This document shows positions 1 to 8,472 of a stretch of 51,766 bases of DNA, piece by piece. Positions within the stretch are counted from its first letter, which is position 1. Every line of letters starts with the position of its first letter. This DNA comes from Paenibacillus sp. 1001270B_150601_E10. GTDB taxonomy: Bacteria; Bacillota; Bacilli; Paenibacillales; Paenibacillaceae. The notes beneath the pieces are model-generated. The model had not been told where the DNA came from. It saw only the letters and a list, made by a program, of their open reading frames with translations, and made no database searches. Location: positions 25,067 to 76,832 of the forward strand of contig NZ_JADMOL010000001.1 in NCBI RefSeq assembly GCF_015558675.1. The letters are read 5' to 3'. The translations under genes and the position numbers were made by a program.

Positions 1-1
1 A

Positions 2-1585
2 TCAGGAATCGTAAGCATGGTGCCTGAAGGGCTTGTCTTGCTTACCAGTGCAACCTTTGTTGTTGCGATCGTCAAGCTCGCGAAACATCGAACGCTCGTT
101 CAGGAGCTTCCTGCAACGGAAGTGCTGGCTCGTGTGGACGTGTTGTGCCTCGACAAGACAGGCACGATCACGGAAGGCGATCTGGAGCTCATTGGCATCA
201 ACATGATTGCCGAAGATCCCAAGGAGCGGGTTGACAACGTGCTTGCAGGAGTGGTTCATGCGCTGCCAAGCATGAATCCAACACAGCAGGCTATTCGAGA
301 TCAGTACGAGCATGCGCCAGAACTGGAAGTCACACATACTGTACCCTTTTCATCCGATAAAAAATGGAGCGGTGCAGCATTCGAATCAGAAGGTGCTTGG
401 GTGATTGGGGCTCCAGAAATGATCCTTCAAGATGATTATGAACGAGTGAGGAGAGATGTTGAGCAAGAGGCATCTCAAGGCAGACGCGTCCTCCTCCTTG
501 CCCAAGTGAGTGAAGCGGAATTCCATGAAGGGCGGGTCCAACATCCTAGAATGGTAGCCATGCTCATCATCGCAGACCGCATCAGAGAAGAAGCGCCGGC
601 AGCGCTCCGTTACTTCGCTCAGGAAGGCGTCACGATCAAGATTATCTCTGGGGACAACCCGATCACCGTATCTGCTGTTGCGACGCGTGCAGGGGTACAA
701 GACGCGGAGCATTATATCGATGCTCGCCAGTTGTCCGATGATCCGCAAGTACTGGCCGATGCTGCGGAGCAATACACGGTGTTCGGTCGTGTATCCCCAC
801 AACAGAAGAAATTGCTTGTACAAGCCTTGCAGGCAAAAGGCCATACCGTTGCAATGACAGGAGATGGCGTTAACGACGTGCTTGCCCTGAAGGAGGCGGA
901 TTGCGGCATCGCGATGGCAAATGGCTCTGACGCAGCGAAAGCAGTATCTCAGCTCGTGCTTCTCACCTCTGACTTTAGCGTATTACCAAGAGTCGTTATG
1001 GAAGGCCGCAAGATTATAAACAATCTGGAGAAAGTATCAGTGCTCTTCCTATCGAAGACGGTATACTCTGTCCTTCTATCGATTATCTTCTCCTGCATCT
1101 TGATGCCGTATCCGATCATGCCGATTCATGTCACGCTGATTGGTGCGTTGATGATTGGCATTCCTGCGTTCTTCCTGGCGATGAGTCCGAATCGAGATCG
1201 CGTAAGCCCCGGCTTCTTAAAAAGGGTACTGAAGTCGGCCATCCCAAATGCCGTTATTCTAGCAGGGGTAACCTTAACCATGTTCCTATATGCCTACTTA
1301 AGCGGCCTTCATACATCTGAGGCAAGAACGCTCGCAGTGCTTGTGCTAGGCGGATCAAGTCTCGTTGTGCTTACAAGAATTGCAAGACCTTTGAATGGAC
1401 TGAAGATTCAGCTGGTGATCGCGATGCTGACACTCTTCGCAGCTGCTTTCTTAACACCGCTTGGCAACGATATCTTTATGCTAACGGTACGAGAGCTGCC
1501 GCACTTCTTATCTGCTTTTGTCCTTGTCATGGTGACCTGGCCGCTGCTGTCAATCAGCAATCGATTGGTAAACAGAATCGTGTAG
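2..1585 (+). CDS. Cation-translocating P-type ATPase, C-terminal part
   Basis: This is the C-terminal two thirds of a HAD-type P-type ATPase that pumps cations across the membrane. The frame is open to the left edge, so the N-terminus (actuator domain and first membrane helices, roughly 250 residues) lies outside the window. Visible are the helix-4 motif PEGL, the phosphorylation motif DKTGT at about nt 150-165, and the hinge motif TGDGVND at about nt 860-880. About six hydrophobic segments follow in the last 200 residues. The compact C-terminal domain resembles the CtpE/YloB-like calcium group of P2 ATPases, but ion specificity cannot be settled from this part. An intrinsic terminator follows the stop. 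Confidence 0.9.
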   Translation, partial: SGIVSMVPEGLVLLTSATFVVAIVKLAKHRTLVQELPATEVLARVDVLCLDKTGTITEGDLELIGINMIAEDPKERVDNVLAGVVHALPSMNPTQQAIRDQYEHAPELEVTHTVPFSSDKKWSGAAFESEGAWVIGAPEMILQDDYERVRRDVEQEASQGRRVLLLAQVSEAEFHEGRVQHPRMVAMLIIADRIREEAPAALRYFAQEGVTIKIISGDNPITVSAVATRAGVQDAEHYIDARQLSDDPQVLADAAEQYTVFGRVSPQQKKLLVQALQAKGHTVAMTGDGVNDVLALKEADCGIAMANGSDAAKAVSQLVLLTSDFSVLPRVVMEGRKIINNLEKVSVLFLSKTVYSVLLSIIFSCILMPYPIMPIHVTLIGALMIGIPAFFLAMSPNRDRVSPGFLKRVLKSAIPNAVILAGVTLTMFLYAYLSGLHTSEARTLAVLVLGGSSLVVLTRIARPLNGLKIQLVIAMLTLFAAAFLTPLGNDIFMLTVRELPHFLSAFVLVMVTWPLLSISNRLVNRIV

Positions 1586-1680
1586 CCGAGACGTGACGAT
1601 GCAGTTGTGAACTCTTAAGTGAATTCATTTATCAAATATGACATTCGAATGACATTAGTACCCTGTATGAACAAAGCAAT

Positions 1681-1712
1681 AAGCCGAGCAGACTTGATGA
1701 TCTGCTCGGCTT
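1681..1712. terminator. Bidirectional intrinsic terminator
   Basis: Perfect 12-bp inverted repeat (AAGCCGAGCAGA and its complement, 8-nt loop) between the convergent ATPase and agmatine-deiminase-like genes. The T-tract is short on the plus strand (TTGTTTATGG), so efficiency is uncertain. Confidence 0.75.
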
Positions 1713-1784
1713 GTTTATGGATACACGTATTAACAAACATAATCGTGTTCCCCATTGGGATTGCAAGGTTAACGGCTAAAGCGC

Positions 1785-3032
1785 TTATTGCTTCTTTAAT
1801 GCAGCAGGAATGTTACGGGTATGACAATGGATTCCTCCACCATACAGATTTAAAGCAAGTGTATTTATTTGAACAATTCGACGATCTGGGAAGGCTTTCT
1901 TTAATACCTCAAACGCTTCCTCATCCTTTTCTCGAATTTGCTCCGGCATGCCCTCTTCATAATACTTCTGAGCCAAAACGACTCCATTCGCAATTAAAAA
2001 GTTGCAGTAGCTTAGCGCAGGCAGTACGTTGATTGGCGCTGTTGGAAATGGACTGCCGTCAAATAACTTGTCCTTCTCTTCCAGTGACTCCTTCATCATC
2101 TCCCAAGTCTGAAAGGCTTCATCCTCTGGATAAAGATCAATGTAAATCGGCTCTGGCATCGGCATCTTCAAGATGGTATAAGGCTTCCCTTCTACGGTTC
2201 TAGCCGATTGCAATGCTTCATACGCCATATCCAGACGCTCTTTATTAAGCGCATGCAGCTCACTGCTCTTCGCTTCCTCTTCAGGCACATAAGCCAGAAT
2301 GACCGTATCGGGACCGACAAATCTGCACATCTCATCAATATGGCCATTGGCAGAGGCACTGCGATAAGATCGATATGTGCCGTCAGCGGAAGGGATCGGT
2401 CCCATGCAAGGATGCTCATCATCATAAGTTCCTCGCGGAAGCCAAATGATTTGATCAAGACCAAAAACGTTTTTAAATTCTTCTTCCACCTCAGTAACAG
2501 ACTTGTCAGGATTGCGCTTATCCACTTCGGTTTCCTGTATCGCCATCATGACACCGCGACCATTAAACTCACGATCACCGCCTTCACTGATCAGATCCGC
2601 ATGAATCGTATGTTCAATGCCCACTTGCTCAGCATGGAATTGGCCGTATCCTCGAAGCAATCGAGAAATCTCATCTTGCTCTGTGTAGAAGCCATACATG
2701 TTGAAACGAAAATCAGCGCGTGCGCGTTCCCCTTCATCATTGATCATGACCTCCGCACCGAAGTCGCGAGGATACACAATTTCTGATGGGAATGGGACAA
2801 AGCGAATGCGGCCAATGTCTACACCGTGAGATTGGAGCACCCGCTGAGCGCGCTTTTCAACCTCTTCATCAAAGCAGCTTATCATCACTTCAACCTCATC
2901 CATTAAAGCTTGAACAACCTGAACGCTTACCCTGTCAAGATTGAGGCTTCTTGTTGCATGCTCAGGAATCGGCCAGATCAACAATACCGACTCCTGCTGT
3001 TCAAATTCTCCAACCGTTCTAAAGCGTTTCAT
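1785..3032 (-). CDS. Agmatine deiminase / peptidylarginine deiminase family protein
   Basis: A cytosolic guanidine-hydrolysing enzyme of the agmatine deiminase (PAD_porph) family, which converts agmatine to N-carbamoylputrescine and ammonia; peptidyl-arginine or another guanidine substrate is possible. Family landmarks are present in order: IWPIPEH near the N-terminus, PRDFG near residue 90, EGGDREF near 150, GHIDE near 232, and the catalytic cysteine in GGGIHCHT near residue 400. No signal peptide is seen. At about 415 aa it is longer than typical AguA. The ATG at 3032 is chosen because AAAGGAG sits 8 nt upstream; an ATG 24 nt further upstream has no RBS. It is transcribed divergently from a MerR regulator and its promoter has the distorted 19-bp spacer of MerR-activated promoters. 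No other polyamine gene is next to it. Confidence 0.85.
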   Translation of the reverse strand: MKRFRTVGEFEQQESVLLIWPIPEHATRSLNLDRVSVQVVQALMDEVEVMISCFDEEVEKRAQRVLQSHGVDIGRIRFVPFPSEIVYPRDFGAEVMINDEGERARADFRFNMYGFYTEQDEISRLLRGYGQFHAEQVGIEHTIHADLISEGGDREFNGRGVMMAIQETEVDKRNPDKSVTEVEEEFKNVFGLDQIIWLPRGTYDDEHPCMGPIPSADGTYRSYRSASANGHIDEMCRFVGPDTVILAYVPEEEAKSSELHALNKERLDMAYEALQSARTVEGKPYTILKMPMPEPIYIDLYPEDEAFQTWEMMKESLEEKDKLFDGSPFPTAPINVLPALSYCNFLIANGVVLAQKYYEEGMPEQIREKDEEAFEVLKKAFPDRRIVQINTLALNLYGGGIHCHTRNIPAALKKQ

Positions 3033-3086
3033 TCTAACATCTCCTTTGCTGGACAATCATCATGGATGATTCTTAAAGATATAGAG

Positions 3087-3141
3087 TTGATTCTTTTCAT
3101 CCTAAGAGGCATGATAGAGTATGGAGCTACTCCATAGTCAA
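3087..3141. promoter_or_regulatory. Divergent MerR-type promoter and operator
   Basis: On the minus strand TTGACT (3136-3141) and TATCAT (3111-3116) are separated by 19 bp, the overlong spacer typical of MerR-activated promoters. The spacer contains a 10-bp-arm dyad with one mismatch (GAGTATGGAG / CTCCATAGTC, 3117-3139). A second candidate promoter on the plus strand, TTGATT (3087-3092) and TGATAG (3112-3117), also with a 19-bp gap, would drive the regulator itself. One bound MerR dimer could thus control both genes. Confidence 0.75.
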
Positions 3142-3157
3142 GGAGGTATAGGCATAT

Positions 3158-3973
3158 ATGGATCGAAAACATGTAAAAACATTCACCACAGGCGAATTTG
3201 CACATCGCTTCGGCATTAAAAAAGACACTCTTTTTTATTATGATAAAATCGGCTTATTTCATCCCGCCGGTGTTCATGAAAATGGTTATCGCTATTATAC
3301 GATGCCTCAATTGGACGCCTTTTGGACCATACAATCACTTCGAGAGCTCAACGTCCCAATCAAAGAGCTGGAACGCTACCTTGACAACCCTTCTCCGCAG
3401 GGGCTTCTCACCCTATCCCATCAGCAGCTTAGGCATGTAGAGCAGGAGATTCAAAAGCTTGAAGACATTCGAAAGCTATTGAAGTTAGTCGTCTCGCAGA
3501 CGGAAGAAGCCATTCGTGTACCATTTGGGGAGGTTTCTCTTGTGGAGCTTGAAGCAGAAACGATGCTATATAGCGAACCCTTTCCAGCGGATAAGGACAC
3601 AAGCAACGAGGAATGGTTTGCCCGGTATGATGCTTTTATGAAGGAAACGGGTCTGATGGGACCAGCTTATATTGGCTCTGTGCTATCGCAAGAAGATCTT
3701 CAATCCGGACGATTTGGCAGAATTCATAGGCTGTATGCCCGGAGCAAGGATTCTGCAGCATCCTTAAGGCCAGCTGGTCTATATGCCGTAACGTATTACA
3801 AAGGTTCATTAGACGAGATACCAGACTACTATCCACATCTCGTTCAGCAGATTACCGAACAAGGGCTACAAATCTGCGGAGATGCTTATGAAGAGTACTT
3901 GATTCATGTGCTGGCGGCTGCCGTTGAGTCTGATTTTGTGACAAAGATCAGCATTGAAGTAACGGATTCCTGA
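3158..3973 (+). CDS. MerR family transcriptional regulator
   Basis: DNA-binding regulator with an N-terminal MerR winged helix-turn-helix (TTGEFAHRFGIKKDTLFYYD, then the wing sequence ENGYRYY), a central coiled-coil dimerisation helix near residues 85-125 rich in Q, E, L and K, and a C-terminal domain of about 140 residues resembling the GyrI-like effector pocket of BmrR-type members. The length of 271 aa fits that group. The start has AAGGAGGT 9 nt upstream. The divergent promoter makes the deiminase gene its likely target; the ligand may be a guanidine, polyamine or toxic cation, which is inference. Confidence 0.9.
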   Translation: MDRKHVKTFTTGEFAHRFGIKKDTLFYYDKIGLFHPAGVHENGYRYYTMPQLDAFWTIQSLRELNVPIKELERYLDNPSPQGLLTLSHQQLRHVEQEIQKLEDIRKLLKLVVSQTEEAIRVPFGEVSLVELEAETMLYSEPFPADKDTSNEEWFARYDAFMKETGLMGPAYIGSVLSQEDLQSGRFGRIHRLYARSKDSAASLRPAGLYAVTYYKGSLDEIPDYYPHLVQQITEQGLQICGDAYEEYLIHVLAAAVESDFVTKISIEVTDS

Positions 3974-4055
3974 GGGACGGTTAATATGGTTCACTATTCA
4001 TGTGTGAAAACAATGATGTGAAATCCTATCTAGAATTACGCCTGTAAAAATGAAA

Positions 4056-4107
4056 AAGTACCCAATGTCTAATGCTGGACATGCCTGCATGTAGACCTTG
4101 GGTACTT
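4056..4107. terminator. Bidirectional intrinsic terminator
   Basis: Long hairpin with 10-bp outer arms (AAGTACCCAA / TTGGGTACTT) and inner GTCTA / TAGAC pairing, between the convergent merR-like and PASTA genes. On the minus strand it is followed by TTTTTCATTTTT, so it mainly serves the PASTA gene. Confidence 0.8.
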
Positions 4108-4147
4108 CTTTGATTCAAATGTATCGTAAAGTTACCGTATTACTTGA

Positions 4148-5824
4148 CTATCTCACGACTGTAAACGTAATCTTATCGCCCTTCTTCACGGGTGTACCTG
4201 CAGCAGGCTCTTGCTTGAAGACCGTGCCCTTCGTTCCACCCTCCGAAGCTTCGATCACGAACGAGTATTTCAACCCAGCAGCGAGAGCTTGCTTTTCCGC
4301 ATCCTCACGGGATAAACCGACGAGATTTGGCGCTTGGCCTTCCTCCACAGCTGGAAGTTCCGTTCCTGGTTGATTTGGCTGTTCAGGAGTCGTTGGATTC
4401 GTTGGCTCAACCGGCTGGTTTGGATCCGTGGTAGCTGGCGGCGTCGTATTCTCATTATTGTTGCCTGGACTCGTAGCATTGCCTGTATTGTCATTCCCAT
4501 TATTGCTAGTATTGCTGCCGTTATTCGATGAATTCGAACCTGTTGATGTTGAATCATCGCTGCCGGTAGAAGGCTGCTCCGTACCTGTATTCGATGATCC
4601 CTGATCTTGATTCTGATCCTGTGGAGCCTGCGTTGAGTCACTGCCATCTGTAGTGGACGCATTCTGATCCTCTGGCGTCGTTGGCTCCTCCGCATTATCC
4701 TGTTGGTCTGATCCGTTCTGATCAGGCTGCTCTGTACTAATATCCGTAGGTGCTTCAGCGCCGCGGGAGCTTGAAAGCTGATTGGCCCAAATAACAGCCC
4801 CTGCCAGCAATCCAAAGAATAAGATCACACCTGCAATAATGGAGATGCGCTTTATTTTTTTCGAATTAGCCGATGATGGTGATGGCTGCTCTACTGTACG
4901 ATTGCGATCTGTACGCGGTCTGCGCTCATCTACAGGAGGTGCATATTCCTCCCCTTTCTCCTCTTCCTCCATCTGCTGTGAATCAAATCCCCTTGATGGC
5001 ACAGATAATGCTGGTTCTGCAGGAGTCGAATAGCGATTCACTTCAGGTTCAGGAGCCGTATATGTTGGATATGCCGGAACCTCCGGAACTTGCTGAACAG
5101 GAGCTGGCTCAGGCTCGCTTACACCAGCAATCGGTATGTTTGGCTGATTAATAATTTCCTTAATCGTAGACATATAGCTAAGCACAGGCTCATTGCCTTG
5201 ATACACGCGCTTAGACAGTGCCATGACAGAGCTTCTCTGAGTGGCAAGCTCATACTTTAGCGCTGACTGCATGCGGCTCACATAAGTATCGTATTGGCGC
5301 GGCGCAAGCGGATGAAGCGTGCACAACTGATATAACAGCTGAGACAAACCAAACGTGCCTGTGCGGCTGCTGCGTGCCTCTGTCCAGTAATTCATAACAA
5401 GCAGCTCATGCTTCTCCGTTATCCAAAGGTTATCAAAACTGACTGAGAAGGCTGGTAAGCCTTGGCGCACCCCTTCTTGCAGTCTCTGGCCAGCCGTGAA
5501 TACAATTTCTAGTGCAGACTGCAGCGGCATCGCATGATTCTCTGCATACTGATACAGCGGCATACCCGTCTGCGGAGAGAATACAACATAGCTCGTCTTC
5601 CCATCCGTGCCTGCATTAAGCACTTGGAAGAACGATTCGCTTGACACCTGAACGGCATCTGATCCAAGGCTCTTAAGCGTCTCCGCCTGGCCCTCCTCCT
5701 GCAGCTGAAGCAAAATAATCTCACGCTTCAATGAATTGTCGCGCGCTCTCCACCATGTTCCTTCATCTGATTTCATGATCATTTTATATAGTTCATAACG
5801 ATTTGCAATCACTGGATAATCCAT
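4148..5824 (-). CDS. PASTA-domain membrane protein with degenerate kinase-like N-domain
   Basis: A single-pass membrane protein of 558 aa with the layout of a PrkC/Stk1 Ser/Thr kinase. Residues 1 to about 230 look like a protein kinase fold without catalytic motifs: no glycine loop, no VAIK lysine, no HRD (VSFDNLWI stands where HRDLKPxN should be) and no DFG. A low-complexity stretch with Pro/Glu and then basic residues precedes a membrane helix near residues 327-350. After it comes an outside linker of about 140 residues rich in Asn, Ser, Thr, Gly and Gln, and one PASTA domain (from APNLVGL, about 495-558). PASTA domains bind muropeptides or lipid II. The likely role is non-catalytic sensing or scaffolding in cell wall control. 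It is flanked by terminators and probably monocistronic. Confidence 0.8.
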   Translation of the reverse strand: MDYPVIANRYELYKMIMKSDEGTWWRARDNSLKREIILLQLQEEGQAETLKSLGSDAVQVSSESFFQVLNAGTDGKTSYVVFSPQTGMPLYQYAENHAMPLQSALEIVFTAGQRLQEGVRQGLPAFSVSFDNLWITEKHELLVMNYWTEARSSRTGTFGLSQLLYQLCTLHPLAPRQYDTYVSRMQSALKYELATQRSSVMALSKRVYQGNEPVLSYMSTIKEIINQPNIPIAGVSEPEPAPVQQVPEVPAYPTYTAPEPEVNRYSTPAEPALSVPSRGFDSQQMEEEEKGEEYAPPVDERRPRTDRNRTVEQPSPSSANSKKIKRISIIAGVILFFGLLAGAVIWANQLSSSRGAEAPTDISTEQPDQNGSDQQDNAEEPTTPEDQNASTTDGSDSTQAPQDQNQDQGSSNTGTEQPSTGSDDSTSTGSNSSNNGSNTSNNGNDNTGNATSPGNNNENTTPPATTDPNQPVEPTNPTTPEQPNQPGTELPAVEEGQAPNLVGLSREDAEKQALAAGLKYSFVIEASEGGTKGTVFKQEPAAGTPVKKGDKITFTVVR

Positions 5825-6027
5825 AATTCCCTCAACTCTCCCTGTAGATCAACAACATGTTAGATTTGTTCTAGTCTTCCTCTATTATTCATCATTCTGG
5901 CGGAAATATCAAAGACAGGACTGATTGTGACAGTAATCTTGCAAGCCATCTAGGAGGCGAATGCAACCTCCTCTGAAAAATGCTAAGATGAAAGTATTCT
6001 AAATCACAATAGGAAGGATGGTCAAGG

Positions 6028-6933
6028 ATGGGAATGCAGTATCGCAGACTTGGTTCTACTGGCCTAAATGTCTCCGTCGTTGGTGTAGGGACATGGCAAT
6101 TTGGCGGCGAATGGGGAAAAGACTATGCCCAATCTGAGGTTGACGAGATTCTACATACCGCGAAGGAAGCGGGCATTAACTTGATCGATACCGCAGAATG
6201 CTATGGAGATCATCTATCCGAGGCATTTATTGGGGATTATTTGAAGCGGGACAAGCGTGAGGATTGGATCGTAGCGACGAAGTTTGGTCATCACTTCCAC
6301 TCACATCTTAATCGGACCGATGCTTATAGTGCAGAAGATGTATTGAAGCAGTTGGATGCATCGCTGCTGGCATTGAAGACAGATTATATCGATCTGTATC
6401 AATTCCACTCCGGCTCAGATGCAGCCTTTGATCAAGAGGAACTGTGGACGATGCTCGATAAGCAGAAGCAGGCGGGCAAGATTCGCCATATCGGTCTATC
6501 CTTGAACAAGAGCAACAGCATGCATCAGGTTACTCATGCGGCCGAGGTTGGCGCAAGTGCGATCCAGATTGTCTATAACCGGTTGGAGAGAGGCCCAGAA
6601 GCAGATGTGTTCCCTGCCTGTGATCGATATGATCTTGGCGTCCTCGCTCGCGTTCCGCTTGCAAGCGGCTTGCTGTCTGGCAAATATCAATCCGGCACTC
6701 GCTTTGCAAGCAATGATGTACGCGCTCGTCAAAATGGCGAAGGATTGGATGAAACACTACAAGTGGTCGCACGCATCCAGAATGAGGAAGTCCCAGAGGG
6801 AACCAATATGGCCCAATGGGCACTTGCGTGGTGCTTAAGACATCCAAGCGTGACAACCGTTATTCCTGGCTGCAAGGATCCTGCACAGGTTATCAGCAAT
6901 GCACAGGCCGTTTCCTTGTTAGATAAGGAATAG
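6028..6933 (+). CDS. Aldo/keto reductase
   Basis: NAD(P)H-dependent oxidoreductase of the aldo/keto reductase superfamily, 301 aa, about the family length. The N-terminal RRLGSTGLNVSVVGVGTWQFGG is typical, with DTAECYG carrying the catalytic Asp and Tyr near residues 53-59, a Lys in the ATKFGHH segment, and HIGLS followed by QIVYN in the barrel. The C-terminal VIPGCKDPAQV contacts the nucleotide. The physiological substrate cannot be told. The ATG has a weak AAGG just upstream; a second ATG two codons in is an alternative. It is a lone gene ending at a hairpin. Confidence 0.9.
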   Translation: MGMQYRRLGSTGLNVSVVGVGTWQFGGEWGKDYAQSEVDEILHTAKEAGINLIDTAECYGDHLSEAFIGDYLKRDKREDWIVATKFGHHFHSHLNRTDAYSAEDVLKQLDASLLALKTDYIDLYQFHSGSDAAFDQEELWTMLDKQKQAGKIRHIGLSLNKSNSMHQVTHAAEVGASAIQIVYNRLERGPEADVFPACDRYDLGVLARVPLASGLLSGKYQSGTRFASNDVRARQNGEGLDETLQVVARIQNEEVPEGTNMAQWALAWCLRHPSVTTVIPGCKDPAQVISNAQAVSLLDKE

Positions 6934-6970
6934 CGTCCAAGCATTCTTGTTCACAACTTGAAGCATAAGT

Positions 6971-7026
6971 GACAAAGCTCTGTCCTTTGATCATGATTGA
7001 CACTGATCATACGACAGGGCTTTGTC
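6971..7026 (+). terminator. Probable terminator hairpin after aldo/keto reductase
   Basis: 14-nt arms (GACAAAGCTCTGTC / GACAGGGCTTTGTC, one G-U pair) with a further TGATCA pairing inside. The following sequence (TTGCGGGATATTG) is only weakly T-rich, so termination may be inefficient. Confidence 0.5.
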
Positions 7027-7276
7027 TTGCGGGATATTGTTAGGGCTATGTCTATTTAAATTGCATTAGATGCTGCTCGGATAGATATTCAAAGTATGGT
7101 ATGGTTACACATGAACAATATCATCCTTATACATAACCGTTCTTTCTCTCAATCGAAATCTGTAAGCTTCTTCATCCCCTGATTGTTATTAAACCACTAC
7201 ATATTAGAACACTATAATATAAGATTAATGAGAATGTACTATACATTACATAATACTTATTATGTAAACTAACATC
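7027..7276. other. AT-rich intergenic region with a dif-like palindrome
   Basis: No convincing gene lies between the reductase terminator and the next terminator. The notable element is 7243-7270: ACATTACATAA, TACTTA, TTATGTAAACT. The right arm equals the XerD-binding arm of Bacillus subtilis dif as I remember it (TTATGTAAACT), and the whole is a near-perfect palindrome (TTACATAATA / TATTATGTAA). Confidence 0.5.
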
Positions 7277-7306
7277 TAAAAAGAATAACCTCCACTTCAT
7301 GGAGGT
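7277..7306 (-). terminator. Intrinsic terminator on minus strand
   Basis: Perfect 7-bp stem ACCTCCA / TGGAGGT with a 5-nt loop, followed on the minus strand by TTATTCTTTTTAG. It ends the cysteine-rich microprotein transcript, about 155 nt after that stop codon. Confidence 0.65.
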
Positions 7307-7461
7307 CAAAACCATAACAGATATTTAAATTCTTCAAATGAGGTTAAGCAGTTGCAATAAACATTACCATTCGTTCTCCTTCCCATTGAAAGGAGGAATA
7401 CGGTTTACACATTTGGAAAGTTATTCTTTTCACATATCAGTGTAAAAAGAACTCTTCCCTT

Positions 7462-7653
7462 TTAAGCGTAGTATGCTTGGAGCATGTCACGTGTTTCGTG
7501 GCGCTCTACTTCTGCATCACAGTTGTTTTTTGTCCAACATTCGCGGCAAGCAGCTTCTGTCGTGCATTTTGCTTTATCGTCACACATATAGCAGAATTGG
7601 AGATAGTTTTGAGTAACTTTATTCATTTGATCGAAAGTTTTGAATGTTCTCAT
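7462..7653 (-). CDS. Cysteine-rich microprotein, uncharacterised
   Basis: I do not recognise the family. The 63-residue product has six cysteines in an exact internal duplication, C-x2-C-x5-C, then x5, then C-x2-C-x5-C (Cys 21, 24, 30, 36, 39, 45). This spacing suggests one or two bound Zn ions or an Fe-S cluster. No signal peptide or membrane segment is present, so it is probably cytosolic. The ATG has AGAGGAG 9 nt upstream, and an intrinsic terminator lies downstream, which together support a real, probably monocistronic gene. Redox or metal sensing, or a small zinc-ribbon adaptor, are possibilities only. Confidence 0.7.
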   Translation of the reverse strand: MRTFKTFDQMNKVTQNYLQFCYMCDDKAKCTTEAACRECWTKNNCDAEVERHETRDMLQAYYA

Positions 7654-7732
7654 CTCTCATCACTCCTCTTATTGGATGACTTCACTATATCACAAATTTT
7701 GAGGATATCATGTGAATTAAATCACATTATCT

Positions 7733-7773
7733 AATCAAAAAAAATGACCTTGATTTTATTAATCAAAGTCATT
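7733..7773 (-). terminator. Intrinsic terminator of lrgAB
   Basis: Hairpin AATGACTTTGATT / AATCAAGGTCATT on the minus strand with one mismatch, followed by eight T residues, 16 nt after the lrgB stop. Confidence 0.9.
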
Positions 7774-7788
7774 CATCCTTTTACTCAT

Positions 7789-8472
7789 TTACATAAATAA
7801 GAACAGAATGGCAAACAATATGGACGTAATGACACCCATAAGTCCCATAGCAAGTCCGCTAAAGCTCCCTTGCTTTTCAGAATCCGTCAAACACTTCGCC
7901 GTGCCGAAACCATGCGCTGCTGTACCCAGAGCAAGTCCAAGTGAGACTTCATCCTTAATCCCTACTCGACGCAAAAAGGCAGTGCCTGCAATGGCGCCGA
8001 CCAGTCCAGTAAATACGGTAAATACCGCTGCAAGCTCAGGAATAGCACCAAGGGACTTGGCAATCTCAACAGCGATAGGAGAGCTTACCGATTTGGGAAG
8101 CATGCTCATCGCAATATCGCGAACGCCTGAGAAGGAGAACATAATCGCTGCAACACTCCCTACCCCTACGATGGAGCCGCAAGTGATCGAGAGCATCACC
8201 GCTTTGAAGTTTTCCTTAATATGATGACGATGCTTGTAGATTGGAACTCCAAGCGCAATCGTTGCAGGTCCTAGAAACATGGACAGTAGATCTGCCCCAG
8301 CCTTATAATCATCAAGCGGAATGCCGCTAATCATTAACATTGAGATAATCGTGCCAGCGCAAACGATAATGGGATGCAGCCATTTTACCTTGCGATGCAG
8401 TGCTCGTGCTGCGAAATAAACCAAAACCGTGACCACGAAGCCAAACGCTAGTTGCGGAATATTCACATTCAT
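7789..8472 (-). CDS. lrgB: LrgB/CidB family antiholin-like membrane protein
   Basis: Integral membrane protein of 227 aa in the LrgB/CidB family, which works with the holin-like LrgA/CidA in control of murein hydrolase activity, programmed lysis and, in some species, pyruvate transport. It is mostly hydrophobic with about six membrane segments, and shows the family signatures GPATIALGVPIYK, SVSSPIAVEIAKSLG and GTAAHGFGTAKCL. Its ATG overlaps the lrgA stop by four bases (ATGA), so the two are translationally coupled. A strong terminator follows. The lrg-versus-cid assignment is by convention only. Confidence 0.9.
   Translation of the reverse strand: MNVNIPQLAFGFVVTVLVYFAARALHRKVKWLHPIIVCAGTIISMLMISGIPLDDYKAGADLLSMFLGPATIALGVPIYKHRHHIKENFKAVMLSITCGSIVGVGSVAAIMFSFSGVRDIAMSMLPKSVSSPIAVEIAKSLGAIPELAAVFTVFTGLVGAIAGTAFLRRVGIKDEVSLGLALGTAAHGFGTAKCLTDSEKQGSFSGLAMGLMGVITSILFAILFLFM

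Noticed and set aside
4360..4790. Asn/Ser/Thr/Gln-rich stretch considered as a microsatellite or tandem repeat array
   Set aside because: It is the low-complexity extracellular linker of the PASTA protein; codons vary and no exact repeat unit exists.
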